From assembly GCF_009857845.1 (NCBI RefSeq), contig NZ_WWEQ01000005.1:28097-92096 (forward strand): a stretch of 64,000 nucleotides of DNA. Reading direction: 5' to 3'. Below the pieces are notes generated by a model, which was given only the letters and a program-made list of their open reading frames with translations, was not told where the DNA came from and ran no database searches. How positions within the stretch are numbered: position 1 is the first letter of the stretch; the number at the start of each line of letters is the position of its first letter. The stretch is from Brevibacterium rongguiense (GTDB taxonomy: Bacteria > Actinomycetota > Actinomycetes > Actinomycetales > Brevibacteriaceae). Made by a program: the position numbers and the translations under genes. Positions 1-8,335 of the stretch are shown here, one piece after another.

Positions 1-239
1 TCGTCGGCGACCTTTCGGTGGGACGGGGGCAGGCGCTGCTCTTCGAGTCCCGGGGCGACGACGCCGAGCTCGTAGGCGCGGAGACGCTCGGACCGCCGCC
101 GGCGCACACCGCGGCGCGCCGGGTGCTCGCCGCCCGCCTCGAGGGCGGTGCGGGAGAGGGCCGGGCGCAGCTCACCCGCGGGGAGGCGGCACGGGAGGGG
201 TTCGACCTGCGCCAGTGGGCCAGGGCGCACCGAGGCTAG
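1..239 (+). CDS. C-terminal end of an unknown protein (5' partial)
   Basis: An open frame enters from the left edge (first full codon at base 3) and ends at a TAG at 237-239. It encodes about 78 residues in typical high-GC codons. The fragment contains GRGQALLFESRGDDAELVG and ends in an Arg/Ala-rich stretch (RQWARAHRG). I recognise no domain. A GTG at 18 could start a small protein, but the frame is open to the edge, so a truncated longer gene is more likely. It is followed by the promoter of the wall-glycan export operon and may or may not belong to that locus. Confidence 0.5.
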   Translation, partial: VGDLSVGRGQALLFESRGDDAELVGAETLGPPPAHTAARRVLAARLEGGAGEGRAQLTRGEAAREGFDLRQWARAHRG

Positions 240-271
240 GGCGTCTGCGGCCCCGCGCGGCCCGCGTCGCA

Positions 272-277
272 TAGGAT
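272..277 (+). promoter_or_regulatory. -10 box (TAGGAT) of the glycan export operon
   Basis: TAGGAT fits the actinobacterial TAnnnT -10 pattern and is the only such box between the upstream stop (239) and the permease gene. The predicted transcript start is near 283-285. That would leave the GTG at 282 at or just upstream of the RNA end and favours the ATG at 318 as start. No -35 is obvious. Confidence 0.45.
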
Positions 278-281
278 TGCC

Positions 282-1166
282 GTGTCCACGGCACCGACCG
301 GAAGTATTCTTGCGTTCATGACTCTGTCCGAAATCGCAGCCCAGAACAATCTGGGCCGAGTCGGAGCCAGGCCTCCCCTCCTCGCCTACCTCAAACAGGT
401 CTGGCAGCGCCGGGACTTCACCTTCCTGCTGGCGCGCTACCGCATCCAGAGCGAGAACGAGCGCAACCGGCTGGGGATGCTGTGGGTGCTCCTGCGCCCC
501 ACGCTCTCCGCCGGGGTCTACGCCCTGGTGTTCGGCCTGGTGCTGGCGGGCGCGCGGCCGCATAACTTCGTGCCCTTCGTTGTGGTGGGCGTCTTCTGCA
601 TGGAGTTCTTCAACACCTCGATGAACGCAGGCGCCAAGTCGATCGTGACGAACGCCTCGCTCGTCCAGTCGCTGCCGTTCCCGCGCATGGTGCTGCCGAT
701 CGCGACCGTCACGCAGAACCTCCTGAACTTCCTGCCCACGCTCGTGCTCATGATCGTCATCACGCTGTTCGGCGGGGCGCGGCCCTCGCTCGAGTGGCTG
801 CTGCTCATCCCCATGGTCATCCTGTTCTGGATCTTCAACCAGGGCGTGGGGCTCATCTTCGCCCGCCTCACCGTGCACTTCCGCGACCTCAGCCAGTTCA
901 TCCCCTTCATCTCGCGGATGGTCTTCTACACCTCCGGCGTGTTCTTCGATCCGCACAGGATGGTGGAGAACTACCCGACGATCCGCGGCATCATCGACTG
1001 GCACCCCCTCATCGAGGTCCTCACGATCGCCCGCGGGCTGCTGCTGCCGGGCTACACCGTGCCCGTGGACTACTGGTGGAAGCTCGCGATCTGGGCCGTC
1101 GTCCTCATCGTCGCGGGCATCGTGTACTTCTGGCAGGCCGAGGAGCGCTATGGCCGAGACAGCTGA
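282..1166 (+). CDS. Polysaccharide/teichoic-acid ABC transporter permease (Wzm/TagG type)
   Basis: Integral membrane half of an ABC-2 type exporter that moves a lipid-linked wall glycan across the membrane. The 294-residue protein has about six hydrophobic segments and the family pattern of an N-terminal cytoplasmic helix (RDFTFLLARYRIQSENERNRLGMLW) before the first membrane span. The Phe/Tyr-rich segment near FFDPHRM is typical of O-antigen/teichoic permeases. Its end overlaps the ATPase gene by 17 bases, so the two are translationally coupled. The start is uncertain: GTG 282 gives 294 residues, while ATG 318 gives 282 and fits better with the -10 box at 272-277. The glycosyltransferase and GDPD-like gene downstream suggest a wall polymer substrate; which polymer is not visible. 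Confidence 0.85.
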   Translation: MSTAPTGSILAFMTLSEIAAQNNLGRVGARPPLLAYLKQVWQRRDFTFLLARYRIQSENERNRLGMLWVLLRPTLSAGVYALVFGLVLAGARPHNFVPFVVVGVFCMEFFNTSMNAGAKSIVTNASLVQSLPFPRMVLPIATVTQNLLNFLPTLVLMIVITLFGGARPSLEWLLLIPMVILFWIFNQGVGLIFARLTVHFRDLSQFIPFISRMVFYTSGVFFDPHRMVENYPTIRGIIDWHPLIEVLTIARGLLLPGYTVPVDYWWKLAIWAVVLIVAGIVYFWQAEERYGRDS

Positions 1167-1971
1167 GCCCGCCCGCTCCGCGGAGACGGGCCCGGAGGAG
1201 ACCGGCCCTGCGGTCGAGGACCATCCCAACCGGCCCGCGGAGAGCCAGCCCGTCGTCGTCTGCGACGACGTCCACATCGAGTTCAAGACGCTGGCCACCG
1301 GCAAGCGCGTCAACGGCGGCACCGCGAAGGGCCTGCTCCAGCGCAAGCGCACGATGAAGTCGGTGCACGCCCTCAAGGGCGTCTCGTTCGTCGCCCGTGC
1401 CAACGAGTCGATCGGCATCATCGGCACGAACGGCTCCGGCAAGTCCACGCTCATGAAGACCATCACGGGCCTCATCCCGCCCACCCGCGGCGCCGTGTTC
1501 GCCACGAGCCGGCCCAACCTGCTGGGCGTGGGAGCCGCGCTCATCAACGACCTCTCCGGCAGCCAGAACATCATCCTGGGCGGCCTGGCCATGGGCATGA
1601 CCCGGACGGAGATCGAGGCGAAGTACGACGAGATCGTCGAGTTCACGGGCCTCAAGGACTTCATCGACATGCCCATGCGCACGTACTCCTCCGGGATGTC
1701 CGCGCGCCTGAAGTTCGCGATCGCCACCGCCAAGGACTACGAGATCCTCATCGTCGACGAGGCGCTGTCCGTGGGCGACCGCGAGTTCCAGAAGAAGTCC
1801 GAGGCGCGCATCCGCGGCATCCGCGAGAAGGCGGGCACCGTCTTCCTCGTCTCCCACTCGATGCGCTCGATCCGCGACACGTGCAACCGCACGATCTGGA
1901 TCGAGAAGGGCGACATGCGCGCCGACGGCGCCACCGACGACGTCGTCGACGAATACGAGAAGCACAAGTGA
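1150..1971 (+). CDS. Polysaccharide/teichoic-acid ABC transporter ATPase (Wzt/TagH type)
   Basis: ATP-hydrolysing partner of the upstream permease. The 273-residue protein has a roughly 35-residue Glu/Pro-rich N-terminal tail, then a complete nucleotide-binding domain: Walker A GTNGSGKST at residues 92-100, signature YSSGMS, Walker B EILIVDEA followed by LSVGD, and an H-loop in FLVSHS. The lysine-rich insert before the P-loop (KGLLQRKRTMKSVHALKGVSF) is characteristic of the Wzt/TagH/RfbE group. No C-terminal carbohydrate-binding domain follows, so it resembles TagH or mycobacterial RfbE rather than O9a-type Wzt. Its stop overlaps the next gene (GTGA at 1968-1971). Confidence 0.88.
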   Translation: MAETAEPARSAETGPEETGPAVEDHPNRPAESQPVVVCDDVHIEFKTLATGKRVNGGTAKGLLQRKRTMKSVHALKGVSFVARANESIGIIGTNGSGKSTLMKTITGLIPPTRGAVFATSRPNLLGVGAALINDLSGSQNIILGGLAMGMTRTEIEAKYDEIVEFTGLKDFIDMPMRTYSSGMSARLKFAIATAKDYEILIVDEALSVGDREFQKKSEARIRGIREKAGTVFLVSHSMRSIRDTCNRTIWIEKGDMRADGATDDVVDEYEKHK

Positions 1972-3095
1972 GCCGGTCCGAGACCCGGGTTGAGAGCCGG
2001 TCTGAGAGCCGGTCCCGGCGGCGGTCGGGCAGTGCGCTGGCCCCCGAGGCGCTGCCGGAGCTGGCGGCCCTGCCCGGGGTCTCGTTCATCATGCCGGTGC
2101 TCAACGAGGAGGACAGCCTCTCCGCCGCCGTCGCGACGATCCTCGCGCAGGACTACGAGGGCCAGCGCGAGGTGGTCCTCGCACTGGGCCCCTCCGAGGA
2201 CGGCACGAACGAGATCGCCCGCGCGCTGGCCGCCGACGACCCGCGCATTGTCGTGGTCGACAACCCGGCGGGCGACACGCCCACCGGGCTCAACCTCGCC
2301 GTGGCCCGCACCCGCCACCCCGTCATCATCCGCGTGGACGCCCACTCCGAGCTCACCCCCGACTATGCCGCCGCCGGCGTCGAGGTGCTGCGCACCACCC
2401 GCGCCGCCAATGTCGGCGGGCTCATGGTGGCCCGGGGCCGGACCCCGTTCCAGCGCGCGGCGGCCCGCGCCTACATGTCGCCCGTGGGCCTGGGCGGGCC
2501 GGCCTACCACTCCGGGGACGCCGCCCAGGAGGCCGAGAGCGCCTACCTGGGCGTCTTCCGCCGCGAGGTCTTCGACGAGCTGGGCGGGTTCGACCCCACG
2601 CTGCGCCGCGGCCAGGACTGGGAGCTCAACCTGCGCATCCGCGAGGCCGGCGGGCGCATCTGGTTCGACCCGCACCTGCAGGTCACCTACTGGCCGCGCA
2701 CCAGCTGGAAGAAGATCGCCCAGCAGTTCCGCGCCACCGGCATCTGGCGCGCCGAGCTCATCCGCCGCCACGGTGCGAAGAACTCCCTGCGCTACTTCGC
2801 CCCGCCCCTGCTGGTGCTCGGGCTCGCCGCCGCCGGGCTCGAGGCGCTCGCCCAGCTCAGCGGCACCACCCGCCGCTGGCCGAAGTTCCTGCGCCGCTTC
2901 ACCTCGCTCGTCTATGTCGCGCCGGCCGGCTACGTGCTGGGCCTGCTCGCCGAGGTCGCGCGGGCCCGGGACCTCGGCCTGCGGGAGCGCGCGTGGTACC
3001 TCGCGATCCTGCCCACCATGCACCTGTGCTGGGGAGCGGGCTTCCTGCGCGGGCTGCTGCGGGGCGCCGGCACCACGGCGGACCGCAGCCGATGA
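1968..3095 (+). CDS. Family 2 glycosyltransferase, membrane associated
   Basis: Probably adds a sugar to a lipid-linked or wall glycan on the cytoplasmic face. The chosen GTG start overlaps the ATPase stop by four bases and gives 375 residues. A Ser/Arg/Glu-rich leader (about 25 residues, encoded by short GAGAGCCGGTC-like repeats) precedes the GT-A core: FIMPVLNEE, a metal-binding RVDAHSEL in place of a canonical DXD, GGFDPTLRRGQDWELNLR near residue 215, and a C-terminal part with about two to three hydrophobic segments. Overall layout is like ExoA-type GT2 enzymes. It is coupled to the downstream gene (ATGA, 3092-3095). Acceptor and donor are unknown. Confidence 0.82.
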   Translation: MSRSETRVESRSESRSRRRSGSALAPEALPELAALPGVSFIMPVLNEEDSLSAAVATILAQDYEGQREVVLALGPSEDGTNEIARALAADDPRIVVVDNPAGDTPTGLNLAVARTRHPVIIRVDAHSELTPDYAAAGVEVLRTTRAANVGGLMVARGRTPFQRAAARAYMSPVGLGGPAYHSGDAAQEAESAYLGVFRREVFDELGGFDPTLRRGQDWELNLRIREAGGRIWFDPHLQVTYWPRTSWKKIAQQFRATGIWRAELIRRHGAKNSLRYFAPPLLVLGLAAAGLEALAQLSGTTRRWPKFLRRFTSLVYVAPAGYVLGLLAEVARARDLGLRERAWYLAILPTMHLCWGAGFLRGLLRGAGTTADRSR

Positions 3096-3898
3096 GCCGC
3101 CGGAGCTTCAACGCCCCGCTGCTCGCGGGAGCGATCGCCGTGGTGGCGGTGATCGCGGTGGTGGCGTGGAGCCTGCTGGCGCCCAAGCAGCGGCTGACCG
3201 TCGACAGCCTGCAGCACCCCGCCGTGGCCGCGCTGGGCGCCGGCTCCGATGTCTACCCCGCGAACTCCAAGGAGGCGATCGGGGAGAACGTGAAGTTCGG
3301 CTACCTCCCGGCCGTGGACACGGCCCTCGACGCGGATGGCACGGTGGTCCTCGCCGACGCCCGGACCGCGCAGCGGGCGCTCGGCCTTGCCAAGCCGCTC
3401 GACCAGACCTCGACCGCCGACTTCCAGCGCGCCTCGGTGCCCGGGCCGAAGGACGGCAGCGGCTCCGGGACGCCCATGACCTGGGAGGCCGCCCTGGACG
3501 AGTACGGCGACGACACGGTCTTCGTGCCCCAGGTCGACGACGCCCGCACCCTCGACGCGGTGGCCGGCGCGGTGGAGGGCCACGGCGCCAAAGACTCCGT
3601 CATCATCCGCTCGGCGGAGGTCTCCGTGCTCAAGGCCGCCGCGAACAAGGGCCTCGCCGGCCTCTACACGGGCCCGGCCGCGGTGGGTGCGCAGCGCCTG
3701 CACGCGGAGGGCATCACGATGGCCGCCGTCGCCCACGATGCGAAGGACCTGGACGCGTGGCTGCACTCGGACGTCTCCGTGTGGGTCACGGGCGCCGGGT
3801 CGAAGGACGAGCTCAGCGGGCTCGCCGACCGCGGGGTCGTGGGCGCCCTGACCGCGAACCCCTACGCCGTGGCGCCGGCGGCTGTGCAGACCGGCTGA
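3092..3898 (+). CDS. Membrane-anchored glycerophosphodiesterase-like protein, catalytic residues apparently lost
   Basis: 268 residues; ATG overlaps the glycosyltransferase stop (ATGA). Residues about 9-29 form one membrane anchor, with the rest predicted outside the cytoplasm. After the anchor the layout echoes the GDPD barrel: HPAVAALGAGSDVYPANSKEA where GDPD has HRG...PENT, then VDTALDADGTVVLADA where GDPD has ExDV..T.DG..VV.HD. The HRG arginine, the PENT glutamate/asparagine and the metal-binding ExD pair are not conserved, so this is probably a pseudoenzyme or binding protein. Position as last gene of the glycan export operon suggests a role with glycerophosphate-containing polymers. That role is inference, and the fold assignment itself is moderate. 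Confidence 0.6.
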   Translation: MSRRSFNAPLLAGAIAVVAVIAVVAWSLLAPKQRLTVDSLQHPAVAALGAGSDVYPANSKEAIGENVKFGYLPAVDTALDADGTVVLADARTAQRALGLAKPLDQTSTADFQRASVPGPKDGSGSGTPMTWEAALDEYGDDTVFVPQVDDARTLDAVAGAVEGHGAKDSVIIRSAEVSVLKAAANKGLAGLYTGPAAVGAQRLHAEGITMAAVAHDAKDLDAWLHSDVSVWVTGAGSKDELSGLADRGVVGALTANPYAVAPAAVQTG

Positions 3899-3919
3899 GC
3901 CCACGCCTGCCCGGCGGGC

Positions 3920-3925
3920 TATCGT
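3920..3925 (+). promoter_or_regulatory. Possible -10 box (TATCGT) of the DUF3151 gene
   Basis: TATCGT matches TAnnnT in the short gap between the GDPD-like gene and DUF3151. It would give a 5' leader of about 50 bases that carries the AGGAAGGA ribosome-binding site at 3970-3977. No clear -35 is seen. Confidence 0.35.
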
Positions 3926-3982
3926 TCCAGGCAGACACCCGCGACGGGACCCGCGACGGGGCCCATGACAGGAAGGACGACC

Positions 3983-4447
3983 ATGAGCCAGAGCATCGGC
4001 GGACCCCAGCGCATCGGCAACCTCGACGCGAGCCAGCTGGGCCCCCAGCCCACGTACCTGCCCGCCGACCATCCCGATGTGGAGGCGCGGCGGCGCCTGG
4101 ACGGCGGCGAGGAGCCCCTCGACGTCGCCCACGACCTGCCCGGCAGCTCGCTGGCCTGGGCGCTGCTGGCCGACGAGGCTTTCGACGAGGGCCGCCGCGT
4201 GGACTCCTACGCCTATGCCCGAGTGGGCTACCACCGCGGCCTCGACGCGCTGCGCGCGGCGGGATGGCGCGGGGCCGGCCCGATTCCCTACGAGCACGAG
4301 GTCAACCGCGGATTCCTGCGCGCGCTCTACGCGCTCGGCCGCGCCTCGGCGGCGATCGGCGAGGGCGAGGAGGCGCAGCGGATCGAGAAGTTCCTGCGCG
4401 AGTCCGATCCCGCGGCCCTCGATGCGATCGCGGCCGGGCAGAGCTGA
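3983..4447 (+). CDS. DUF3151 family protein
   Basis: Conserved actinobacterial protein of unknown function, 154 residues, no membrane segment. The start at ATG 3983 is supported by AGGAAGGA six bases upstream; an earlier in-frame start at 3965 lacks this. Family features visible are LGPQPTYLP, the VAHDLPGSSLAWALLA helix, VDSYAYARVGYHRGLDALR, and the EVNRGFLRALYALGRA helix. DUF3151 genes commonly neighbour purA in actinobacteria, as here, but no functional link has been shown. The last codons and stop are the first copy of an 18-bp tandem repeat that continues toward purA. Confidence 0.85.
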   Translation: MSQSIGGPQRIGNLDASQLGPQPTYLPADHPDVEARRRLDGGEEPLDVAHDLPGSSLAWALLADEAFDEGRRVDSYAYARVGYHRGLDALRAAGWRGAGPIPYEHEVNRGFLRALYALGRASAAIGEGEEAQRIEKFLRESDPAALDAIAAGQS

Positions 4448-4584
4448 CGGGCCGGGCGGAGCTGACGGGACGGGTGAAGCAGACGGGACGGGCGGAGCTG
4501 ACGGGACGGGTGAAGCAGACGGGACGGGCAGAGCTGACGGGCCGGGCAGAGCTGACGGGCAGGGTTGAGCTGACGGGACGGCTG
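4441..4584 (+). repeat. Eight tandem 18-bp repeats between DUF3151 and purA
   Basis: Eight contiguous 18-base units start at 4441, 4459, 4477, 4495, 4513, 4531, 4549 and 4567. The consensus is GAGCTGACGGGACGGGCG; units 3 and 5 carry AAGCAGACGGG instead. Unit 1 contains the DUF3151 stop codon (AGCTGA), so the array looks like repeated copying of that gene end. It stops six bases before the purA -10 box. Because the unit length is a multiple of three, one frame reads through as hexapeptides (ELTGRA/KQTGRV), but nothing suggests translation. Confidence 0.95.
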
Positions 4585-4590
4585 CCGCGA

Positions 4591-4596
4591 TAGGAT
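4591..4596 (+). promoter_or_regulatory. -10 box (TAGGAT) of purA
   Basis: TAGGAT lies directly after the 18-bp repeat array. Transcription would start near 4603 and give a leader of about 40 bases before the purA start region. The repeat array therefore occupies the whole -35 and upstream region of this promoter. Confidence 0.5.
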
Positions 4597-4640
4597 CGAG
4601 GGGTTCGTGCGGCGGGTGCGCATCCGCCGCAGCACCGCTA

Positions 4641-5939
4641 GTGATGAGGTCCCATGCCAGCAGCATCGTCGTCGGCGCCCAGTGGGGCGATGAGGGCAAG
4701 GGGAAGACGACCGACATCCTCGGCACCCGCGTCGACTACGTCGTCAAGCCCAACGGGGGCAACAACGCCGGCCACACCGTGGTGGTGGGCGGGGAGAAGT
4801 ACGAGCTCAAGCTGCTGCCCGCGGGCATCCTGTCCCCGAACGTCACCCCCGTCATCGGCAACGGCGTCGTGGTCAACCTCGAGGCGCTGTTCGAGGAGAT
4901 CGACGCGCTCGAGGCCCGCGGCGCGGACACCTCGAAGCTGCGCGTGTCCGCCAACGCGCACCTCGTGGCGCCCTACCACCAGGTCCTCGACAAGGTGACC
5001 GAGCGGTTCCTCGGCAAGCGCGCGATCGGCACGACGGGCCGGGGGATCGGGCCCGCCTATTCCGACAAGGCGGCCCGCCTGGGCATCCGCGTGCAGGACA
5101 TCTTCGACGAGTCGATTCTGCGCCAGAAGGTCGAGGGCGCGCTGCGGCAGAAGAACGAGCTGCTCATCAAGGTCTACAACCGGCGCGAAGCGGAGGTCGA
5201 GGAGACCGTCGAGTACTTCCTCCAGTTCGCCGAGCGCCTGCGGCCCATGGTGGCCGACACCTCGCTGCTGCTCAACGAGGCGCTCGATGCCGGCGAGGTC
5301 GTCGTCATGGAGGGCGGCCAGGCGACCATGCTCGACGTCGACCACGGGACGTACCCGTTCGTCACCTCGTCCAATCCGTCCGCGGGCGGCGCGTGCATCG
5401 GGGCGGGGATCGGCCCGACGCGGATCAGCCGCGTCGTGGGGATCGTCAAGGCGTACACGACGCGCGTGGGCGCGGGCCCGTTCCCCACGGAGCTGTTCGA
5501 CGAGATGGGGGAGCGGCTGCAGAGGACCGGCGGGGAGTTCGGCGTGAACACCGGCCGCCCGCGCCGCTGCGGCTGGTACGACGCGGTCGTGGCCCGCTAT
5601 GCCGCGCGCGTCAACGGGTTCACCGACTACGTGCTGACCAAGCTCGACGTGCTCACCGGCATCGAGTCGATTCCGGTGTGCGTGGCCTACGACGTCGACG
5701 GGGTGCGCTTCGACGAGCTGCCCATGAGCCAGTCGGACTTCCACCACGCGAAGCCCATCTACGAGGAGTTCCCCGGTTGGACCGAGGACATCTCCGCCGC
5801 CCGCACGTTCGAGGATCTGCCCGTCAACGCGCAGAACTACGTGCTGGCGCTCGAGGCGGTCTCGGGCTGCCGGATGTCCGTCATCGGCGTGGGGCCCGAC
5901 CGCGAGCAGTCCATCGTGCGCCACGACCTGCTCGACTGA
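4641..5939 (+). CDS. purA: Adenylosuccinate synthetase
   Basis: First committed step from IMP to AMP: joins aspartate to IMP with GTP. The 432-residue protein carries the signature [11 protein letters not shown] near the N terminus, GNGVVVNL, the [16 protein letters not shown] block, and the C-terminal GVGPDREQ. Length is normal. The start is odd: in-frame options are GTG 4641 and ATG 4644 ([12 protein letters not shown]), but neither has a ribosome-binding site. The ATG at 4654, which does sit behind a GATGAGG, is one base out of frame. The leader starts after the repeat array. The 3' end, stop included, is duplicated in a 16-bp tandem. Confidence 0.93.
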   Translation: MMRSHASSIVVGAQWGDEGKGKTTDILGTRVDYVVKPNGGNNAGHTVVVGGEKYELKLLPAGILSPNVTPVIGNGVVVNLEALFEEIDALEARGADTSKLRVSANAHLVAPYHQVLDKVTERFLGKRAIGTTGRGIGPAYSDKAARLGIRVQDIFDESILRQKVEGALRQKNELLIKVYNRREAEVEETVEYFLQFAERLRPMVADTSLLLNEALDAGEVVVMEGGQATMLDVDHGTYPFVTSSNPSAGGACIGAGIGPTRISRVVGIVKAYTTRVGAGPFPTELFDEMGERLQRTGGEFGVNTGRPRRCGWYDAVVARYAARVNGFTDYVLTKLDVLTGIESIPVCVAYDVDGVRFDELPMSQSDFHHAKPIYEEFPGWTEDISAARTFEDLPVNAQNYVLALEAVSGCRMSVIGVGPDREQSIVRHDLLD

Positions 5940-5962
5940 GGCCGGCCTCGACTGACGCCGGC
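5931..5962 (+). repeat. 16-bp tandem duplication containing the purA stop codon
   Basis: Two adjacent 16-base units, 5931-5946 and 5947-5962, differ at one base (CTCGACTGAGGCCGGC and CTCGACTGACGCCGGC). The first contains the last purA codons and TGA; the second is a copy beyond the gene. A 6-bp GC stem follows at 5968-5982 (CCGGGG/CCCCGG, loop GTG), a weak terminator candidate without a T-run. Confidence 0.85.
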
Positions 5963-6279
5963 GGTACCCGGGGGTGCCCCGGCTGTGGGCTCGGGGGCTG
6001 GTGGGGGCGGGTACGGAGCGTGGAGTTTTGGGCGGCCCTGCGGAACGCTGGTCGAGGAGAACGAGGCTGGTCAGAACGGCGGGGGAGCGGTTTCGGGTGT
6101 CCACGGTGCGCAGTCGGAGTCGGGAGACGGTGTGTGGGCCTCACCACCGTAGCCAGCCGTTGTTGGCCCGCTGCAGACAATCGCTCCGCTGTCCTGTGTG
6201 CACCCGTCATCCACTCTCGAGGTAGTAAAGCGACGAGGGGGAAGTGCGGTGTTGCAGTCCATGAATGGAATGGAACATG
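5963..6279. other. Gap after purA with a possible second HNH tail remnant
   Basis: No intact gene. A minus-strand frame of 63 codons (6262 down to 6071) ends in PETAPPPF. The decayed HNH gene just upstream on the same strand ends in EEDDPPPF, and the DNA around both stops is alike (TCAGAACGGCGG at 6071 and at 6280). The simplest reading is the worn 3' end of a duplicated HNH copy. Codon use here is less GC-biased than in neighbouring genes. Confidence 0.4.
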
Positions 6280-7783
6280 TCAGAACGGCGGTGGATCGTC
6301 TTCCTCGATCGCGGGTTCGTGTGGTTCTGCGCCGTTGGCCGCTAATAAGCGCGAGGGATCATCTGGGACGACCGTTCTGAAACCTCGCCGGGATGGGCGA
6401 CCGGCCTCCTCGGAGCGACCGCGGCACAGCTGCGCCACGCGGCGGGCATGCTCGATGTCGATGTGGGAACAGGGTGCGTCAACGGGGCCGACGAGGGGCG
6501 CGGGGAATGTCCAGCGGACCGAGCCATCCGGCTCGTCGCCCACGCGTTCGACCGCGAAGAGCCCATTGGTCTTGTGCAGGTGGTGCCTGCGGCAGAGCGG
6601 GTGGAGATTGTCGAGCTGAGTGGGGCCGCCCCGAGCGGGATCGCTGCGGTTGAACGGGGTGATGTGGTCCGTGTCGCTGCTTGTTGCGCGCCGCGAGCAG
6701 CCGGGCACCGTGCACCAGACCCATCTCGCGTTGACGGTGGTCCGCAGGGCCTGCGGGATCGCGTACGTGCGGGCGAGCGCTTCGATTACTCGCCCGGTGG
6801 CGGGGTCGGTGAGCAGGCGCCGCATCGAGGGGGCGCAGGCGGCGATCCGCCGGGCATCCGCAGCCGAGACGGGGGAGGCGTCGTCGAAGTGGCCCGGCAG
6901 CTCGGACTCCCCAATGAGAGAGAGGAATGGGATGGTGACGCACACGGCGGCCTGTCGGCGCAGCCAGCCGCGTGCCGTCGGCATCTGGAGCTGGAGTGAG
7001 CGCCGGCTGCCGTCTGCTGCGAGGACCTCGAGGGGCAGCGTCGGGATGGTGAAGAGGCCGAGGTCGAAGCGCAGCTGATCGATCGAGCGCTCCTCGTCGA
7101 AGGCGGTCGCGTGATCCAACCGGCGCCCGGTCTCAGGGTCGGTGAACAGCGATGCGTGCGACAGCGCGATGGCGTGTGCCCATGCCGTTGAGCGCCGCCA
7201 AGCCGCGGTCACATCCGCGATCGGGCCGGTGTACTGCAAACAGCCGGTGCCGTCTCCGTTGTTCCAGAACCGCACGCGGCGGTTGCGCTGGGCATCGTCG
7301 AGCGCGTCCTCGGGCGGCAGCAGGGCGGCGAAGATGTCGTCCACGGCCTTCTTTCAGCGCTTCCACTCCCATGCGGCGTCGAGGTCGCTGACGAGTGCAT
7401 CGAACTCGCCGCGCAGTCCGAGGGGCAGCGTCGCGGTCTTGCCGCTGGCGTATTCGAGCCGGGTGAAGCCGAGCCGGTGCTCCACGGTCAGTGCGTGCAC
7501 GAGAGGCATGGTTGCCGTCACGCCAAAGGCCCGGCCCGCGATCGTGTGGGCACGGAAGATGGTGACGTCGAGAGCCGACGCCAGCTCGATCCAGACGATC
7601 TCCGGCAGTGCGCCCAGCAGCTGTGTGTAATCGGCGGGGATATGGGCTTCGGGGTCGCGGGCCGTGAGCGGGGCATTGTGGCGCAGGTACGCGGTCGTGA
7701 GATGGCGGCAGAGGGCGTGTGCACGGCCGAGCTGCGCGTCCTCGAGGAGGTTGATGGAACTCGCGAGGCCGCGACCGCCTCAT
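6280..7783 (-). pseudogene. DUF222/HNH endonuclease-type protein, broken by an in-frame stop and a shifted start
   Basis: Read without stops, the frame encodes about 495 residues of a 13E12-repeat type DUF222 protein with a C-terminal HNH domain. The N-terminal half runs from INLLEDAQLGRAHALCRHL to DLDAAWEWKR. A TGA at 7354-7356 then interrupts, and the same frame resumes with KKAVDDIFAALLPPEDAL. The HNH motif is complete (CTVPGCSRRATSSDTDHI, then LCRRHHLHKTNG). At the 5' end the plausible ATG (7783-7781) is one base out of frame with the body, and the in-frame codons hit a TGA just upstream. A product from GTG 7344 (354 residues) would keep HNH but lose half of DUF222. The family is often linked to mobile or repeated elements; its cellular role is unclear. 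Confidence 0.8.
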
Positions 7784-8335
7784 CGCGATCGGTATACGAA
7801 TACTAATCGAACACAAAGCCAATCGCAACGCGTTAGAAGCCTGTGGATCGAGAAGTTTTCCATGTGGGAGTGTTTCGTCGGTGCATGCGGACGGGGCTGA
7901 ACCGACCAGAGCTGCGGACGAGCAGACGGATCGTCGGTGCGCTTCTCGTGGGCACTCGTGAGTGGCTTTGGGCGCACCCGGTGGCGGCGCCTCTTCCACT
8001 GCACGGCTTTCACAGTGCCTCGCAGCTTGGGTCCAAAGGGCCTCACCACCGGCCCCGTCGCACTGAGGTATGTCTCTCGCTCCTCGGCGACGTTCTGCCG
8101 TCATGATGCGCCGATCATGGCACCCGCCGCCGATCACTGCCGAGCGGCCGGATTACCCTGCCCAGCACTTCGGCTACTCAGCCGTAGCGCCGTGCCCAGC
8201 GCCTCACCCAGCACCGGGCCAGACCCGGCGATTGTCCACGACAACCCGGACCCGCGCTCACGCCCCCGCGCTCACGCCGACGCCCCCGCGCACACGCCCG
8301 CGCCTCGGCTCACGCCGACGCCCTCGCACCACGGC
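7784..8335. other. Gene-free stretch with unusually AT-rich part
   Basis: About 550 bases without a credible gene. Bases 7790-7870 are much richer in A/T than the rest of the window and hold a near palindrome (GTATACGAATAC, 7792-7803) followed by ATCGAACA, which resembles half of an actinobacterial LexA box. This is probably the upstream region of the decayed HNH gene. The right-hand part (8270-8335) consists of C/G-rich copies of the tctA gene end, listed separately. Confidence 0.45.

Noticed and set aside
4441..4584. CRISPR array
   Set aside because: Units are contiguous 18-mers without spacers, and no cas genes are present.
1990..4593. Very long plus-strand frame (867 codons) running through the glycosyltransferase, GDPD-like gene, DUF3151 and the 18-bp repeats
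   Set aside because: It is a second frame in GC-rich DNA, with Pro/Arg/Ala/Ser composition and no domain, and the overlapping genes have clear family motifs. The repeat array stays open in it only because the unit is a multiple of three.
7354..7356. Selenocysteine codon in the HNH gene
   Set aside because: The position is in a non-catalytic linker, the family has no selenoprotein members known to me, and no hairpin element follows.
7792..7812. LexA (SOS) box upstream of the HNH gene
   Set aside because: Only half of the actinobacterial motif (ATCGAACA) is present; the other half does not match.
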